NCBI GenBank assembly: GCA_046726215.1
Contig: JBKPAA010000127.1
Coordinates: 1-18,285, forward strand
Reading direction: 5' to 3'
Length of the DNA stretch: 18,285 nt
Source of the DNA: DASQUK01 sp046726215
Lineage (GTDB): Bacteria > Actinomycetota > Acidimicrobiia > Acidimicrobiales > VFJN01
Part shown: in pieces, positions 6,085-15,000 of the stretch
Position numbering within the stretch: the stretch's first letter is position 1
Layout: every line of letters begins with the position of its first letter
Program-made: the position numbers and the translations under genes
The notes under the pieces: generated by a model
Told to the model about the DNA's origin: nothing
Databases searched by the model: none
What the model saw: the letters and a program-made list of their open reading frames with translations, nothing else

Positions 6085-7887
6085 ATGGGGAAACTGACTC
6101 CCGTCGATCGACGGACACAGAACCGAGCCCACGTGACGTCTTCGCTGAGCGACATCCCGGGCACCGAAGACGGCGGGCCGCGCCACACGCTCCGTCTTGG
6201 AAAGCGCAAGGGCCGGGTTCGGCGTCCTTGGCGCAGTGGCCGCCTCGACTTCGCGCCGCGTCCGCTGGCGTTGGAGGAGCGCAAGGCCGCCGGACCGACC
6301 GTCTTTCGCGAGCAGCCCAAGCGGATCGAGGCCGGCACGATCTTCGCCGCCGTGGTGGCGCTGGCGACGCTCGCGTTCGTCGCCGTGCTCGCCTATCGGG
6401 CCACGCGGGTCCACGTCGAGGCGACGGGCCTGGAAGACGGCGCGGCCCTCGACGCACGAGCCGCGGCCGCCCTCGAGGTGAAGCTCACGTTCGAATCACG
6501 CGGTGACGCCAGGGCGGCGTCACTCAGCGTCGACGGCGAGAGGGTCGAGGAGCCGACGGTGAAGGGCGCCACCATGGTGTGGCGTCCGCCCGGTGAGCTG
6601 ACCGAGGGGGAGCACCGTCTGGTCCTGGCCGTGCCTCGTGCGGTGCTCGACGACGCCCGGCTCACCTGGCGCTTCACGGTCGACCTGACGCCGCCGGCGC
6701 TGGACGTGCCGCGCGTGGTCGAGGCCGTGGCGATCGACGCGCCGGCGGAGGTGCACGGCCGCGTCGAGAAGGGAGCGACGGTTCGCGCCGACGGCGACGC
6801 GGTCGACGTCGCCGACGACGGCAGCTTCACGCTGTCGTACCCGCGTGCTCCGGCCGGCCCGATCGCGCTCGAAGTCGTCGACGAGGCGGGCAATCGGACC
6901 GCTTCGTCGGTGACGATCCCGGTCACCTATCCCGGCCTTCGCGGTGTCCATGTGAGTGCCGCAGCTTGGGGGAACGAGCAGCTGCGGAACGGCATCCTCC
7001 GCCTCGTCGACGAGGGTCGGATCGACAGCGTGCAGCTCGACCTCAAGGACGATCAGGGCGTCGTCGGCTATGACACGACCGTCGAGCGTGCCCGCCAGAT
7101 CGGAGCCGTGACCCAGTACTACGACCTGGACGACGCCGTCCGGACTCTGCAGGACCGGGGGGCGCGCGTCATCGGCCGGGTCGTGGCGTTCCGCGATCCG
7201 GTGCTGGCGCACGCTGCCTGGGGTGCCGGCCAGGCCAACCAGGTGATCCAGTCGGCCCAGGGCGGCCCCTACGGCACCTCCGGCCAGTTCACGAACTTCG
7301 CCGACCCCGCCGTGCGCCAGTACAACCTCGACATCGCCCTGGACGCGGTGAATCGGGGTGTCGACGACATCCTCTGGGACGACACCCGCCGCCCGGGCGG
7401 CGATCCCGCCGGCATGGTGATCCCCGGCCTGGTGGGCTCGCCCAGCGACTCGATCGCCGGCTTCCTGGCCGAGGCCCACAGCGAGCTCCGCCGGCGCGGC
7501 GCCTACCAGGGCGTGACCACCGACGGCGAGGCGGCCGAGCGCGGCGACCTCGTCGGTCAGGACGTCGCGCGCATCGCCGCCAACTCCGACTACGTGGCGC
7601 CCCAGATCTTCCCCGGGTACTGGAGCGCCGGGCGGCACAACGTCGCCAGCCCGGTCAACCAACCCGGTGACCTCGTGCGGGCCGTGCTCCAGGGTTTCCA
7701 GAAGGCGTCAGCCGAGCGGGGCGCGGTACTGGCCCCGTGGCTGCAGGACTTCGCGTTGCGCGGCGTGACCTACGGCGACGCCCAGGTGCGGGCCCAGATC
7801 GAGGCCGCCACCTCGCTCGGCGTCGACCGGTTCATCCTCTGGGATCCGTCCGTCAGCTACTCGGCCAGTGCGCTCGACCCCCGGTAG
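6085..7887 (+). CDS. Membrane-anchored putative glycoside hydrolase, DUF4015 type
   Basis: About 600 residues from the ATG at 6085. A TTG at 6067 and a GTG at 6133 are in-frame alternatives, and none has a clear ribosome binding site. Residues 1-80 are basic and probably cytoplasmic. Residues 85-104 (IFAAVVALATLAFVAVLAYR) are a single transmembrane helix, so the rest lies outside. Two beta-rich segments follow, the second (about 200-280) Ig-like, with GATVRADGDAV, DDGSFTLSY and VVDEAGNRTAS. The C-terminal part from GLRGVHVSAAAWG (about 284) to the end matches the DUF4015 putative glycosidase barrel: DSVQLDLKDDQG, ARVIGRVVAFRDP, ADPAVRQYNLDIA and DILWDDTRRP. Function is presumably polysaccharide or envelope remodelling, with substrate unknown. 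It ends 5 bp from the convergent ferritin gene. Confidence 0.8.
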   Translation: MGKLTPVDRRTQNRAHVTSSLSDIPGTEDGGPRHTLRLGKRKGRVRRPWRSGRLDFAPRPLALEERKAAGPTVFREQPKRIEAGTIFAAVVALATLAFVAVLAYRATRVHVEATGLEDGAALDARAAAALEVKLTFESRGDARAASLSVDGERVEEPTVKGATMVWRPPGELTEGEHRLVLAVPRAVLDDARLTWRFTVDLTPPALDVPRVVEAVAIDAPAEVHGRVEKGATVRADGDAVDVADDGSFTLSYPRAPAGPIALEVVDEAGNRTASSVTIPVTYPGLRGVHVSAAAWGNEQLRNGILRLVDEGRIDSVQLDLKDDQGVVGYDTTVERARQIGAVTQYYDLDDAVRTLQDRGARVIGRVVAFRDPVLAHAAWGAGQANQVIQSAQGGPYGTSGQFTNFADPAVRQYNLDIALDAVNRGVDDILWDDTRRPGGDPAGMVIPGLVGSPSDSIAGFLAEAHSELRRRGAYQGVTTDGEAAERGDLVGQDVARIAANSDYVAPQIFPGYWSAGRHNVASPVNQPGDLVRAVLQGFQKASAERGAVLAPWLQDFALRGVTYGDAQVRAQIEAATSLGVDRFILWDPSVSYSASALDPR

Positions 7888-7892
7888 CCTCG

Positions 7893-8429
7893 CTAACCCT
7901 GGTTCTCCAGGTCGGCTAGGAGGTTGACGAGATCGTCGGCGTGCTCCTCCTCCACCGCCAGGATGTCCTCCATCATCCGGCGCGTGGTCGGATCCTTGTC
8001 ACCCAGCCACTGGACGATCTCGGCGTACGACTCGATGGCGATGCGCTCGGCCACCAGATCCTCCTTGATCATGTCCACGAGGCCGTCGCCCTCGACGTAC
8101 TCGGCGTGCGAGCGATCCTCGATCCCGACGGGCGAGAAATTGGGTTCGCCCTGGAGCTGGGTGATGCGCAGGGCGATCTGATCGGCGTGGCCGAGCTCCT
8201 CGTTGGCGTGCTGGAGGAACTCGGCGGCGACCGGTCCGCTGTTGAGCCCGTCGGCCATGAAGTAGTGGCGCTTGTAGCGCAGGACGCACACGATCTCGGT
8301 GGCCAGCGCCTCGTTCAGGACGTCGATCACCTGGGTGCGATCGGCGCCGTAGGCGGCGGTGATAGGGCCCTCGCTCATCTTCGCCCGGGCGCGCTCACGC
8401 AGGGTCGAAATGTCCGTCAGGAAGCTCAT
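7893..8429 (-). CDS. Ferritin-like / bacterioferritin-type iron storage protein
   Basis: A 178-residue four-helix ferritin-like protein, expected to oxidise Fe(II) and store or detoxify iron in the cytoplasm. Diiron-ligand candidates appear in the usual order: E45 in ATEIVCVLRYKRH, E77/E78 and H81 in NEELGHADQ, E128 in VAERIAIESYAEI, and E161/E162 with H163 in VEEEHADDL. The sequence is closer to bacterioferritin/DPS-like proteins than to classical ferritin. I do not see a clear heme-ligand methionine, so heme binding is uncertain. I chose the ATG at 8429 because the domain begins there and a TAGGTT hexamer lies 8 bases before it. A longer frame reaches back to 9065 but runs antisense through the sigma-factor gene. 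Divergent from sigR, 57 bp between starts. Confidence 0.85.
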   Translation of the reverse strand: MSFLTDISTLRERARAKMSEGPITAAYGADRTQVIDVLNEALATEIVCVLRYKRHYFMADGLNSGPVAAEFLQHANEELGHADQIALRITQLQGEPNFSPVGIEDRSHAEYVEGDGLVDMIKEDLVAERIAIESYAEIVQWLGDKDPTTRRMMEDILAVEEEHADDLVNLLADLENQG

Positions 8430-8437
8430 GAGCTGGC

Positions 8438-8443
8438 AACCTA
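8438..8443 (-). promoter_or_regulatory. Candidate -10 box of the ferritin gene (leaderless)
   Basis: TAGGTT on the minus strand ends 8 bases before the ATG at 8429. The spacing would place transcription start at or next to the start codon. There is no good ribosome binding site. It belongs to a recurring TAnnnT pattern in this window. Confidence 0.5.
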
Positions 8444-8474
8444 CTCGGCAGTTGGGTGGCTTCCGGCCTGGCGG

Positions 8475-8480
8475 TAGGGT
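8475..8480 (+). promoter_or_regulatory. Candidate -10 box of sigR (leaderless)
   Basis: TAGGGT lies 6 bases before the GTG at 8487, with TTGGGT at 8452-8457 as a possible -35 element at a 17-base spacing. No Shine-Dalgarno sequence is present, so transcription probably begins at the start codon. Confidence 0.5.
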
Positions 8481-8486
8481 CCGGCT

Positions 8487-9071
8487 GTGGCCGACCGGGC
8501 AACGTTCGCGGACCAGGCGATGGGGCTCATGCCCTCGCTCTACGCCGCCGCGCTCCGCATGACCCGCAACCCGGCCGACGCCGAGGACCTGGTGCAGGAG
8601 ACCTACCTGAGGGCCTACCGCGGGTTCGGTGGGTTCGAGGAAGGAACCAACCTCAAGGCCTGGCTCTACCGCATCCTCACCAACACCTACATCAACAGCT
8701 ATCGGGCCAAGAAGCGACGGCCCGACGAAAGCGAGCTCGACGAGGTCGAGGACCTCTATCTCTACCGCCGGATCGGCGGCCTGGAGGCGGCAATGGCCGG
8801 CCGCAGCGCCGAGGACGAGCTGCTCGAGCGGTTCACCGACGCCGAGGTCAAGGAAGCGCTCGAGTCGCTGCCCGAGAACTTCCGCATGGCCGTGCTGCTG
8901 GCGGACGTCGAGGGATTCGCGTACAAAGAGATCGCCGAGATCCTCGACATTCCGATCGGTACGGTCATGAGTCGTCTCCACCGGGGAAGAAAGGGTCTCC
9001 AGAAGCGGTTGTACGAGTTCGCCGTCGAGCGCAACCTCACGGCCCCCGTTCCGGACGACGCCCATGTCTGA
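8487..9071 (+). CDS. sigR: ECF sigma factor, SigR/SigH type
   Basis: A 194-residue extracytoplasmic-function sigma factor of the group that controls thiol-oxidative stress in actinobacteria. Region 2 spans about 12-80, with the core-binding segment DAEDLVQETYLRAYRGF (31-47) and AWLYRILTNTYINSYR (58-73). Region 4 spans about 118-175, with LESLPENFRMAVLLADVEGF, the helix-turn-helix YKEIAEILDIPIGTVMSRLH and the closing RGRKGLQKRL. The GTG at 8487 is followed directly by the domain and preceded by a TAGGGT box. Its last codons overlap the anti-sigma gene by 8 bases, so the two are translationally coupled. The divergent ferritin gene may be part of the same stress response. Group membership is inferred from the sequence and from the zinc anti-sigma partner. 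Confidence 0.9.
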   Translation: MADRATFADQAMGLMPSLYAAALRMTRNPADAEDLVQETYLRAYRGFGGFEEGTNLKAWLYRILTNTYINSYRAKKRRPDESELDEVEDLYLYRRIGGLEAAMAGRSAEDELLERFTDAEVKEALESLPENFRMAVLLADVEGFAYKEIAEILDIPIGTVMSRLHRGRKGLQKRLYEFAVERNLTAPVPDDAHV

Positions 9072-9306
9072 TTGCGAAGATGCCCTTCACGAGCTGTACG
9101 GCTTCCTCGACGGCGAGCTGACCGTGGAGCGCCGGCTCGCCATCCAGCGCCACCTGGACGATTGCCAGCCTTGCGCCGAGCCCTACGACTTCGAAGCCGA
9201 GCTGCGGGCCGTGGTGCGGCGCAAGTGCCAGGAGCAGGTGCCGGACGCGTTGATCGCCAAGATCCGCACGGCACTCGAATCGGAAGCCACACGCCTCCGG
9301 GACTGA
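9064..9306 (+). CDS. rsrA: Zinc-binding anti-sigma factor, RsrA type
   Basis: An 80-residue anti-sigma factor expected to hold the preceding sigma factor inactive until thiol oxidation releases zinc and forms a disulfide. The ZAS signature H-x3-C-x2-C is present as HLDDCQPC (H29, C33, C36). C4 in SDCEDAL and C54 in RRKCQEQ match the other conserved thiols of RsrA, so the redox-switch residues appear to be retained. One difference: RsrA of Streptomyces has a CC pair where this protein has a single C54. DALHELYGFLDGELT (7-21) is the typical N-terminal helix. It starts inside the sigR 3' end. Confidence 0.88.
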   Translation: MSDCEDALHELYGFLDGELTVERRLAIQRHLDDCQPCAEPYDFEAELRAVVRRKCQEQVPDALIAKIRTALESEATRLRD

Positions 9307-9370
9307 GGTTTCGCGCCGACGCGACGGCGGGCGCCACGGCGTGCGCTTCGTGACCTCGGGGATCGTTGCC

Positions 9371-9376
9371 TAGCAT
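9371..9376 (+). promoter_or_regulatory. Candidate -10 box of the 43-residue membrane protein gene
   Basis: TAGCAT is 7 bases before the ATG at 9384. No ribosome binding site is visible in that gap, which supports a leaderless transcript starting here. Confidence 0.5.
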
Positions 9377-9383
9377 GCGACGC

Positions 9384-9515
9384 ATGCTCGCGGTCGTCTG
9401 GCACTACTGGATCGGCGTGGCGCTCGTGCTGGGCGCCGTCCTCACGCTGGCCGCGCTCGCGGTGGGTTACCTGACGAAGGTGGAGTCGACCCGATACCCC
9501 AAGAAGGGCTCCTAG
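9384..9515 (+). CDS. 43-residue single-pass membrane protein
   Basis: A small gene encoding 43 residues. It opens with MLAVVWHYWIGVAL, continues as a single hydrophobic span of about 20 residues (roughly 8-30), and ends in a basic tail, TKVESTRYPKKGS. That charge distribution favours a cytoplasmic C-terminus. The start is supported by a TAGCAT box 7 bases upstream, and the stop lies 3 bases before the GTG of the DUF2342 gene, suggesting coupled expression. The aromatic N-terminal WHYW and the short charged tail make it look like a genuine small membrane protein rather than chance. I have the impression that similar short proteins occur in related genomes, but cannot confirm it. No function is known to me. 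It might anchor or assist the neighbouring metalloprotease. Confidence 0.65.
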   Translation: MLAVVWHYWIGVALVLGAVLTLAALAVGYLTKVESTRYPKKGS

Positions 9516-9518
9516 GGG

Positions 9519-10610
9519 GTGACGGTCAGTCCCGTCGACTGGGGCCTCGCAGAGCGGGTGGCGGTCCGGGTCTCCGGGCACGAGCCGCTGGCGGCGTCGT
9601 ACCACTACGATCGCCTCGAGGCTGACTTCTCGGAGGTGACCGCGCAGGCCGAGGAGCTGGTGGCCGACGCCACCGGACTGCGCTCAGCCACCGGGCCCGC
9701 ACGGGCACGGGTGGTGGATCGCGCCGATTGGGTGCGGGCCAACCTCGCGAGCTTCGGCCGGCTGCTCCGCCCGCTCACCGACAAGATGGCCGAGCGGATG
9801 GGGGACAGGCAGGGGCTGGCCGCGCTGCCGGCGGCGTTGTCACGCCGGGCCGCCGGTGTCGAGGTGGGGACCATGCTGGGGTGGATGGCAACGCGGGTGC
9901 TCGGCCAGTACGACCTGCTGGTCATCGACGACGAGGATCCCGACGACCAGGACCTTGTCTACTTCGTGGGACCCAACGTGCTGGCGCTGGAGAAGCGCTA
10001 CGCGTTCCCGCCGCAGGAGTTCCGCCTCTGGCTCGCCCTGCACGAGGTGACCCACCGGGCCCAGTTCACCGGGGTGGCGTGGCTGCGTCCCCATTTCCTC
10101 TCGCTCGTCGAGCGCACCCTCGACGCCGTCGACCCCGACCCCAAGCGGTTCCTCGACGCCCTGGGGCGGGTGATCGAGGACCTGCGCTCCGGCAACAACC
10201 CGCTCGACGAGGGCGGCATCGCCACGCTGCTGGCCAACCCCGACCAGCGCGAGCTGTTCGGCCGGATCGGCGGGCTGATGAGCCTCCTCGAGGGCCACGG
10301 CGACGTCACGATGGACCGGGCCGGCGAGGGTCACGTGCCCTCGGCACCCCGGTTCTCGCGGGCGCTGCGCGAGCGGCGCAAGCAGGGCGGCAGCGTGGCC
10401 AAGCTGCTGCAGAAGGCGCTCGGCATCGACGCGAAGTTCCAGCAGTACGCCCAGGGCGAGTCCTTCATCGCCTACGTCGAGCGCCACGGCGGCCCCGACG
10501 CCCTCGACGCCGCCTGGCGGGGGCCCGAATGGCTGCCCACCCTGGCCGAGATCCGCGCCCCCCAGGAGTGGCTGGACCGGGTCAGGCTGTCCGAGGAGCT
10601 CGTCGGCTAG
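9519..10610 (+). CDS. DUF2342 zinc-dependent metalloprotease-like protein
   Basis: A 363-residue protein of the actinobacterial DUF2342 family, annotated in databases as zinc-dependent metalloprotease or F420-biosynthesis-associated. The zinc motif H-E-V-T-H is at 175-179 (LALHEVTHRAQF). LLEGHGDVTMD (257-267) probably supplies the third ligand (E258) in gluzincin fashion. The segment ALPAALSRRAAGVEVGTMLGW (102-122) and QYDLL...VYFVGPNV (130-154) are also family-typical. The GTG at 9519 is 3 bases after the previous stop, with AGAAGGG at 9502-9508 as ribosome binding site. There is no signal peptide, so it is cytoplasmic. Substrate and role are unknown. In actinobacteria it is often found directly before tilS, as here. 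Confidence 0.85.
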   Translation: MTVSPVDWGLAERVAVRVSGHEPLAASYHYDRLEADFSEVTAQAEELVADATGLRSATGPARARVVDRADWVRANLASFGRLLRPLTDKMAERMGDRQGLAALPAALSRRAAGVEVGTMLGWMATRVLGQYDLLVIDDEDPDDQDLVYFVGPNVLALEKRYAFPPQEFRLWLALHEVTHRAQFTGVAWLRPHFLSLVERTLDAVDPDPKRFLDALGRVIEDLRSGNNPLDEGGIATLLANPDQRELFGRIGGLMSLLEGHGDVTMDRAGEGHVPSAPRFSRALRERRKQGGSVAKLLQKALGIDAKFQQYAQGESFIAYVERHGGPDALDAAWRGPEWLPTLAEIRAPQEWLDRVRLSEELVG

Positions 10611-10630
10611 GCCGACCACCGGCCCACACC

Positions 10631-10727
10631 GGAGGTCATGAGTTCCGCACGGAGGAGCCCGAGGTCATAGGTTCCGGACCTGGAACCTATGACCTCGGCC
10701 TCGCCTTGGCGGAACCTATGACCTCGG
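10631..10727. repeat. Four-copy 17-bp repeat forming a hairpin before tilS
   Basis: The unit CCGAGGTCATAGGTTCC occurs at 10659-10675 (forward), 10682-10698 and 10711-10727 (both exact, reversed). A degenerate forward copy is at 10631-10647. The two central copies form a perfect 17-bp stem with a 6-base loop. There is no T-run, so it is not a standard terminator. The last copy contains the tilS start codon. This could be a dispersed genomic repeat, a protein-binding site, or an RNA structure controlling tilS. Confidence 0.9.
10689..10721 (+). other. Possible 10-codon leader reading frame overlapping the tilS start
   Basis: An ATG inside the third repeat copy opens a 10-residue frame (MTSASPWRNL) whose TGA overlaps the tilS ATG as ATGA. 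The same repeat sequence supplies both start codons, so they begin with identical residues (MTS). It may be a chance by-product of the repeat. Confidence 0.2.
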
Positions 10728-11632
10728 GACGCACGGGAGCGCGCTCTCCGGGCGGTGAGCTGATCGCCGCCCTGTTGGCCCGGTGCGAGTTCCCGGCAGC
10801 CGGGACCGCGGTGAGCTGCGCGGTGTCGGGCGGGGCCGACTCGCTGACGCTCCTGGTGCTGGCGGTCGAGGCGGGATGCGACGTGACGGCGATCCACGTC
10901 GACCACGGGCTGCGCCCGGGCTCCGGCGACGAGGCCGAGGTGGTGCGATCCGCCGCCGATCGGTTCGGGGCGGCGTTCCGCGGGGTGCGGGTAGCGGTGG
11001 CGCCGGGTCCCAATCTCGAGGCCCGCGCCCGGGCGGCTCGCTACGCCGGCCTTCCGGCTGACGTGCTGACCGGGCACACCGCCGATGACCAGGCCGAGAC
11101 CACGCTGCTCAACCTGCTGCGCGGTGCGGGCCTGGCCGGCCTGGCGGGCATGGACCCGGTGCGGCGACCGCTGCGCCGCCTCCGCCGGCACGAGACCCGG
11201 GCCCTGTGCGACACGCTCGGGCTGGCGCCGGTCCAGGATCCCACCAACCTCGACGCGACGCTTCGCCGCAACCGGGTGCGGCACGAGTTGCTGCCGCTGC
11301 TCGACGACATCGCCGAGCGCGACGTCGTTCCGGTCCTCGCCCGCCAGGCCGACCTGGCGCGGGACGATGTGGCGCTCCTCGACGAACTGGCGGCGGCGCT
11401 CGACCCCTGCGACGCCCGGGCGCTCGCCGCGGCCCCGGCGGCGCTGGCCCGCCGCGCCGTCCGTCGCTGGTTGCGCACCGGCGGTCCCGGGGGCGACGAA
11501 CAGCACCCACCCGATGGCGCCACCGTCGAGCGCGTCCTCTCTGTCGCCCGGGGCGACGCGGTGGCCTGCGAGCTGCCCGGGGGGTGGCGGGTGGCGCGGT
11601 CCGGGGGACGCCTCCGACTCGATGCCCGGTAG
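10718..11632 (+). CDS. tilS: tRNA(Ile)-lysidine synthase
   Basis: A 304-residue cytoplasmic ligase that converts C34 of the CAU-anticodon tRNA(Ile) to lysidine, using ATP and lysine, so that the tRNA reads AUA. The PP-loop SGGADS lies at 37-42. AIHVDHGLRPGS follows, then LTGHTADDQAETTLLNLLRG, RPLRRLRRHETRAL and DPTNLDATLRRNRVRHELLPLL, all TilS signatures. The protein is shorter than E. coli TilS (about 430) and keeps mainly the catalytic core, as usual in actinobacteria. The ATG at 10718 is the only ATG placing the PP-loop at its usual distance. It is embedded in the inverted-repeat element and lacks a clear ribosome binding site. The frame stays open far upstream, antisense-free but overlapping the DUF2342 gene, which is GC-driven openness. 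Confidence 0.93.
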   Translation: MTSGRTGARSPGGELIAALLARCEFPAAGTAVSCAVSGGADSLTLLVLAVEAGCDVTAIHVDHGLRPGSGDEAEVVRSAADRFGAAFRGVRVAVAPGPNLEARARAARYAGLPADVLTGHTADDQAETTLLNLLRGAGLAGLAGMDPVRRPLRRLRRHETRALCDTLGLAPVQDPTNLDATLRRNRVRHELLPLLDDIAERDVVPVLARQADLARDDVALLDELAAALDPCDARALAAAPAALARRAVRRWLRTGGPGGDEQHPPDGATVERVLSVARGDAVACELPGGWRVARSGGRLRLDAR

Positions 11633-11663
11633 TGCCCACCGGCGGACTTCCGCGAGGGTCCAC

Positions 11664-11669
11664 TAGCGT
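11664..11669 (+). promoter_or_regulatory. Candidate -10 box of hpt
   Basis: TAGCGT lies 8 bases before the ATG at 11678, with no ribosome binding site between. It fits a leaderless start in the 45-base gap after tilS. Confidence 0.5.
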
Positions 11670-11677
11670 GACGATGC

Positions 11678-12253
11678 ATGAGCGAGCGTCCGGCGGGCGA
11701 CTTCATACACCACCTCGACGATCCGTCCCTCGGGCCGGTCGTTGTCGGTGAGAAGGAGATCCAGGCCCGGATCACCGAGCTGGGCGACCAGATCACCGCC
11801 GACTACGAGGGCCGCCCGCCCCTGCTCATCGGGGTGCTGAAGGGGGCGTTCGTGTTCATGGCCGATCTGGCCCGGGCCATCCGCCTGCCGGTCGAGATCG
11901 ACTTCATGGCCGTGTCGTCCTACGGAGCGTCGACCCGGTCCTCCGGAGTCGTCCGGATCGTCAAGGACCTCGACATCGACCTCACCGCGCGGCACGTGAT
12001 CCTGGTGGAGGACATCGTCGACTCGGGGCTCACGCTGACCTACCTGCGGCGCAACCTGGCAGCTCGCCATCCCGCGAGCCTGGCCGTGTGCGCCCTCTTC
12101 GTGCGCCAGGGCAACCAGAAGACGCAGGAGGAGCTGCGCTACGTCGGCTTCGAGATCCCGCCGGCCTTCGTGCTCGGCTACGGCCTCGACGTCGCCGAGC
12201 GCTTCCGCAACCTGCCCTATGTCTGCGAGTTCACGGGTGAAATAAGCGCCTGA
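11678..12253 (+). CDS. hpt: Hypoxanthine phosphoribosyltransferase
   Basis: A 191-residue purine salvage enzyme making IMP or GMP from hypoxanthine or guanine and PRPP. The PRPP-binding loop is VILVEDIVDSGLTL (107-120). GVLKGAFVFMADL (52-64) holds the conserved LKG, SSYGASTRSSG (80-90) is the flexible loop, and FVLGYGLDVAERFRNLPYV (164-182) the family C-terminal motif. One oddity: the usual LLDKP segment with the base-contacting lysine reads LFVRQGNQKTQ (140-150), so the lysine is not obvious. The tilS-hpt-ftsH order is conserved in many bacteria. The ATG at 11678 follows a TAGCGT box. Confidence 0.93.
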   Translation: MSERPAGDFIHHLDDPSLGPVVVGEKEIQARITELGDQITADYEGRPPLLIGVLKGAFVFMADLARAIRLPVEIDFMAVSSYGASTRSSGVVRIVKDLDIDLTARHVILVEDIVDSGLTLTYLRRNLAARHPASLAVCALFVRQGNQKTQEELRYVGFEIPPAFVLGYGLDVAERFRNLPYVCEFTGEISA

Positions 12254-12292
12254 CGGGGTCGCCGACGGTGGTCCTCCCCGACGCCCCACCGG

Positions 12293-12298
12293 TAGCCT
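12293..12298 (+). promoter_or_regulatory. Candidate -10 box of ftsH
   Basis: TAGCCT ends 10 bases before the GTG at 12309. No Shine-Dalgarno sequence is present, so the leader would be at most a few bases. Confidence 0.45.
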
Positions 12299-12308
12299 GG
12301 CCCGCACC

Positions 12309-14327
<2,019 letters not shown>

Positions 14328-14365
14328 CCCGGGAGCGACGGAGCAGGACGGAGAGAGGTCGCGCC

Positions 14366-14986
14366 ATGGCCGACGAGTGGCCCAGCCCGAGCCGGGACTT
14401 TCCGCCGGTCGAGACCCCGATGGACCTCGACCGGATCGCCAAGGCCGTGCGGGAGATCCTCGAGGCCATCGGGGAGGATGCCGACCGCGAGGGCCTGCGC
14501 GACACCCCCGAGCGGGTCGCCCGGATGTACGCGGAGATCTGCGCGGGCCTCCACGAGCAGGCCGACACGCACCTGGCGGTCACGTTCGAGGTCGGCCACG
14601 ACGAGATGGTGATGGTGCGGGACATCCCCATGCAGTCGATCTGTGAACACCACCTCATCCCGTTCATCGGCAGGGCACACGTCGCCTACATCCCCGGGGA
14701 GGACGGGCGGATCACCGGGATCTCCAAGCTGGCTCGGCTGGTCGACGCCTTGGCACGCCGACCGCAGGTCCAGGAGAAGCTCACGGTGGAGGTCGCCGAC
14801 GAGATCGACCGCACCCTGCAACCCCGGGGGGTGATGGTGGTGATCGAGGCGGAGCACCTGTGCATGACCATGCGGGGGGTGCGCAAGCCGGGGGCGACCA
14901 CGGTGACGTCGGCGGTCCGGGGGCTGTTCCGGTCCAGCGTCGCCACCCGTGAAGAAGCGATGCGCTTCATCGTCGGCAACCGCTAG
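14366..14986 (+). CDS. folE: GTP cyclohydrolase I
   Basis: A 206-residue enzyme converting GTP to 7,8-dihydroneopterin triphosphate, the first step of folate synthesis. Zinc ligands are C93 and H96 in SICEHHLIPF and C166 in EHLCMTMRGV, with the surrounding GRAHVAYIPGEDGRITGISKLARLVD in its usual position. DREGLRDTPERVARMY (40-55) is the other family block. The ATG at 14366 follows AGAGAGG at 14352-14358, unlike the neighbouring leaderless-looking starts. It lies 38 bases after ftsH and heads the folate genes, with deoD between it and folP. Confidence 0.97.
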   Translation: MADEWPSPSRDFPPVETPMDLDRIAKAVREILEAIGEDADREGLRDTPERVARMYAEICAGLHEQADTHLAVTFEVGHDEMVMVRDIPMQSICEHHLIPFIGRAHVAYIPGEDGRITGISKLARLVDALARRPQVQEKLTVEVADEIDRTLQPRGVMVVIEAEHLCMTMRGVRKPGATTVTSAVRGLFRSSVATREEAMRFIVGNR

Positions 14987-14989
14987 CGT
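14984..14989 (+). promoter_or_regulatory. Possible -10 box of deoD overlapping the folE stop
   Basis: TAGCGT includes the folE stop codon TAG and ends 11 bases before the deoD ATG. The spacing is longer than in the other cases, so this is a weaker example of the same pattern. Confidence 0.3.
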
Positions 14990-15000
14990 CCGCCGACGCC

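Noticed and set aside
8430..9065. Long upstream extension of the ferritin reading frame on the minus strand
   Set aside because: It runs antisense through the well-supported sigma-factor gene and adds no ferritin-like sequence. The domain starts at 8429.
9728..10717. Long open frame continuous with tilS through the DUF2342 gene
   Set aside because: Its translation is proline- and arginine-rich without motifs, while DUF2342 in another frame has a complete zinc site. It is GC-driven openness.
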